From positions 1 through 51,140 of the forward strand of contig CAZJXF010000006.1 of the NCBI GenBank assembly GCA_964549995.1: a stretch of DNA of 51,140 nt, given 5' to 3'. Of this stretch, positions 51,054-51,140 are shown one piece after another (the first letter of the stretch is position 1; every line of letters begins with the position of its first letter). This DNA is from Desulfatirhabdium sp964549995. Lineage in GTDB: Bacteria; Desulfobacterota; Desulfobacteria; Desulfobacterales; Desulfatirhabdiaceae. The translations under genes were made by a program, and so were the position numbers. Under the pieces are notes generated by a model, which was not told the origin of the DNA, did not search any database, and saw only the letters and a program-made list of their open reading frames with translations.

Positions 51054-51140
51054 GACGGCTTCGCAAAAAGTCCACAAGTCTCATTCGAGTCGCATGGGAG
51101 GAGACACGCCTTTTTCGTTGCATCGGATAAACTCAGCCGC
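51054..51140. mobile_element. Palindromic MITE-like element, cut by window edge (copy 11)
   Basis: Begins GACGGCTTCGCAAAAAGTC and then follows the left arm of the copy at 25142 (CATGGGAGGAGACACGCC, GCATCGGATAAACTCAGCC) to the last base. Confidence 0.75.

Overview
The window looks like a chromosomal piece of an anaerobic, Gram-negative, sulfate-reducer-like bacterium of the Desulfobacterota (class Desulfobacteria is my best guess). This is inferred from a large complex I operon with ferredoxin-like extra clusters, a double-cubane-cluster reductase, DUF3786 and DUF374 proteins, a Wood-Ljungdahl-type FchA/FolD pair, LptD and heptose/amino-Kdo sugar genes. No 16S rRNA or dsr/apr marker is present, so the placement is not proven.

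Layout. 1-13,060 (minus strand): a complex I operon, nuoA-B-C, a four-cluster ferredoxin-like protein, nuoE-F, a short NuoG, nuoD-H-I-J-K, then three antiporter-type subunits (the last cut by the window edge). Its sigma70-like promoter lies at about 13,032-13,060, followed by a leader with nested inverted repeats. 13,286-16,217 (minus): a double-cubane reductase, a DUF3786 iron-sulfur protein and a small unknown protein. 16,360-25,127 (mostly plus): an RNB ribonuclease, a LEA-type lipoprotein, an amidohydrolase, a Nudix hydrolase, PtsP, a flavodoxin-like reductase and a YbaK deacylase. 25,589-28,809 (minus): a DUF374 acyltransferase, a LysM lytic transglycosylase and two GNAT proteins. 29,070-29,303: tRNA-Pro(GGG) and tRNA-Arg(CCT), followed by a small accessory zone (DUF29, a vapBC-like pair, repeats) up to about 31.8 kb. 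31,890-37,131 (minus): an orphan branched-chain amino-acid-type binding protein, folD-fchA, and a DUF1566 lipoprotein / ThiS-like / argC set. 37,771-44,090 (plus): lptD and GDP-heptose genes (hddA, a zinc-ribbon SDR, hddC, gmhA). 44,274-50,983 (plus): HU, holB, ricT, metG, a PBP transpeptidase and a KdnA-like 8-amino-Kdo aminotransferase.

The most unusual content lies between the genes. (1) A family of MITE-like palindromic elements shares the terminus GAYGG-N2-TCGCAAAAAG. The copies fall into a ~310-bp class, a 211-bp internal-deletion derivative and a 153/125-bp class; four copies are flanked by 6-7-bp direct repeats that look like target-site duplications, and most sit just behind stop codons. 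No transposase is visible, so they would have to be moved in trans. (2) At least four unrelated heptanucleotide tandem-repeat families (GTCAGAA, GTTTTAA, GGCTATG, RTGCGNN) occupy intergenic gaps, including a 21-copy phase-perfect array at 14,717-14,863 and two similarly built arrays inside the nuo operon.

Functionally, the C1 pair is notable: FolD lacks the Lys and Gln expected for cyclohydrolase chemistry, and the FchA-type cyclohydrolase encoded directly upstream could supply that step. LptD, heptose activation and KdnA together suggest an outer membrane whose LPS core contains heptose and 8-amino-Kdo.
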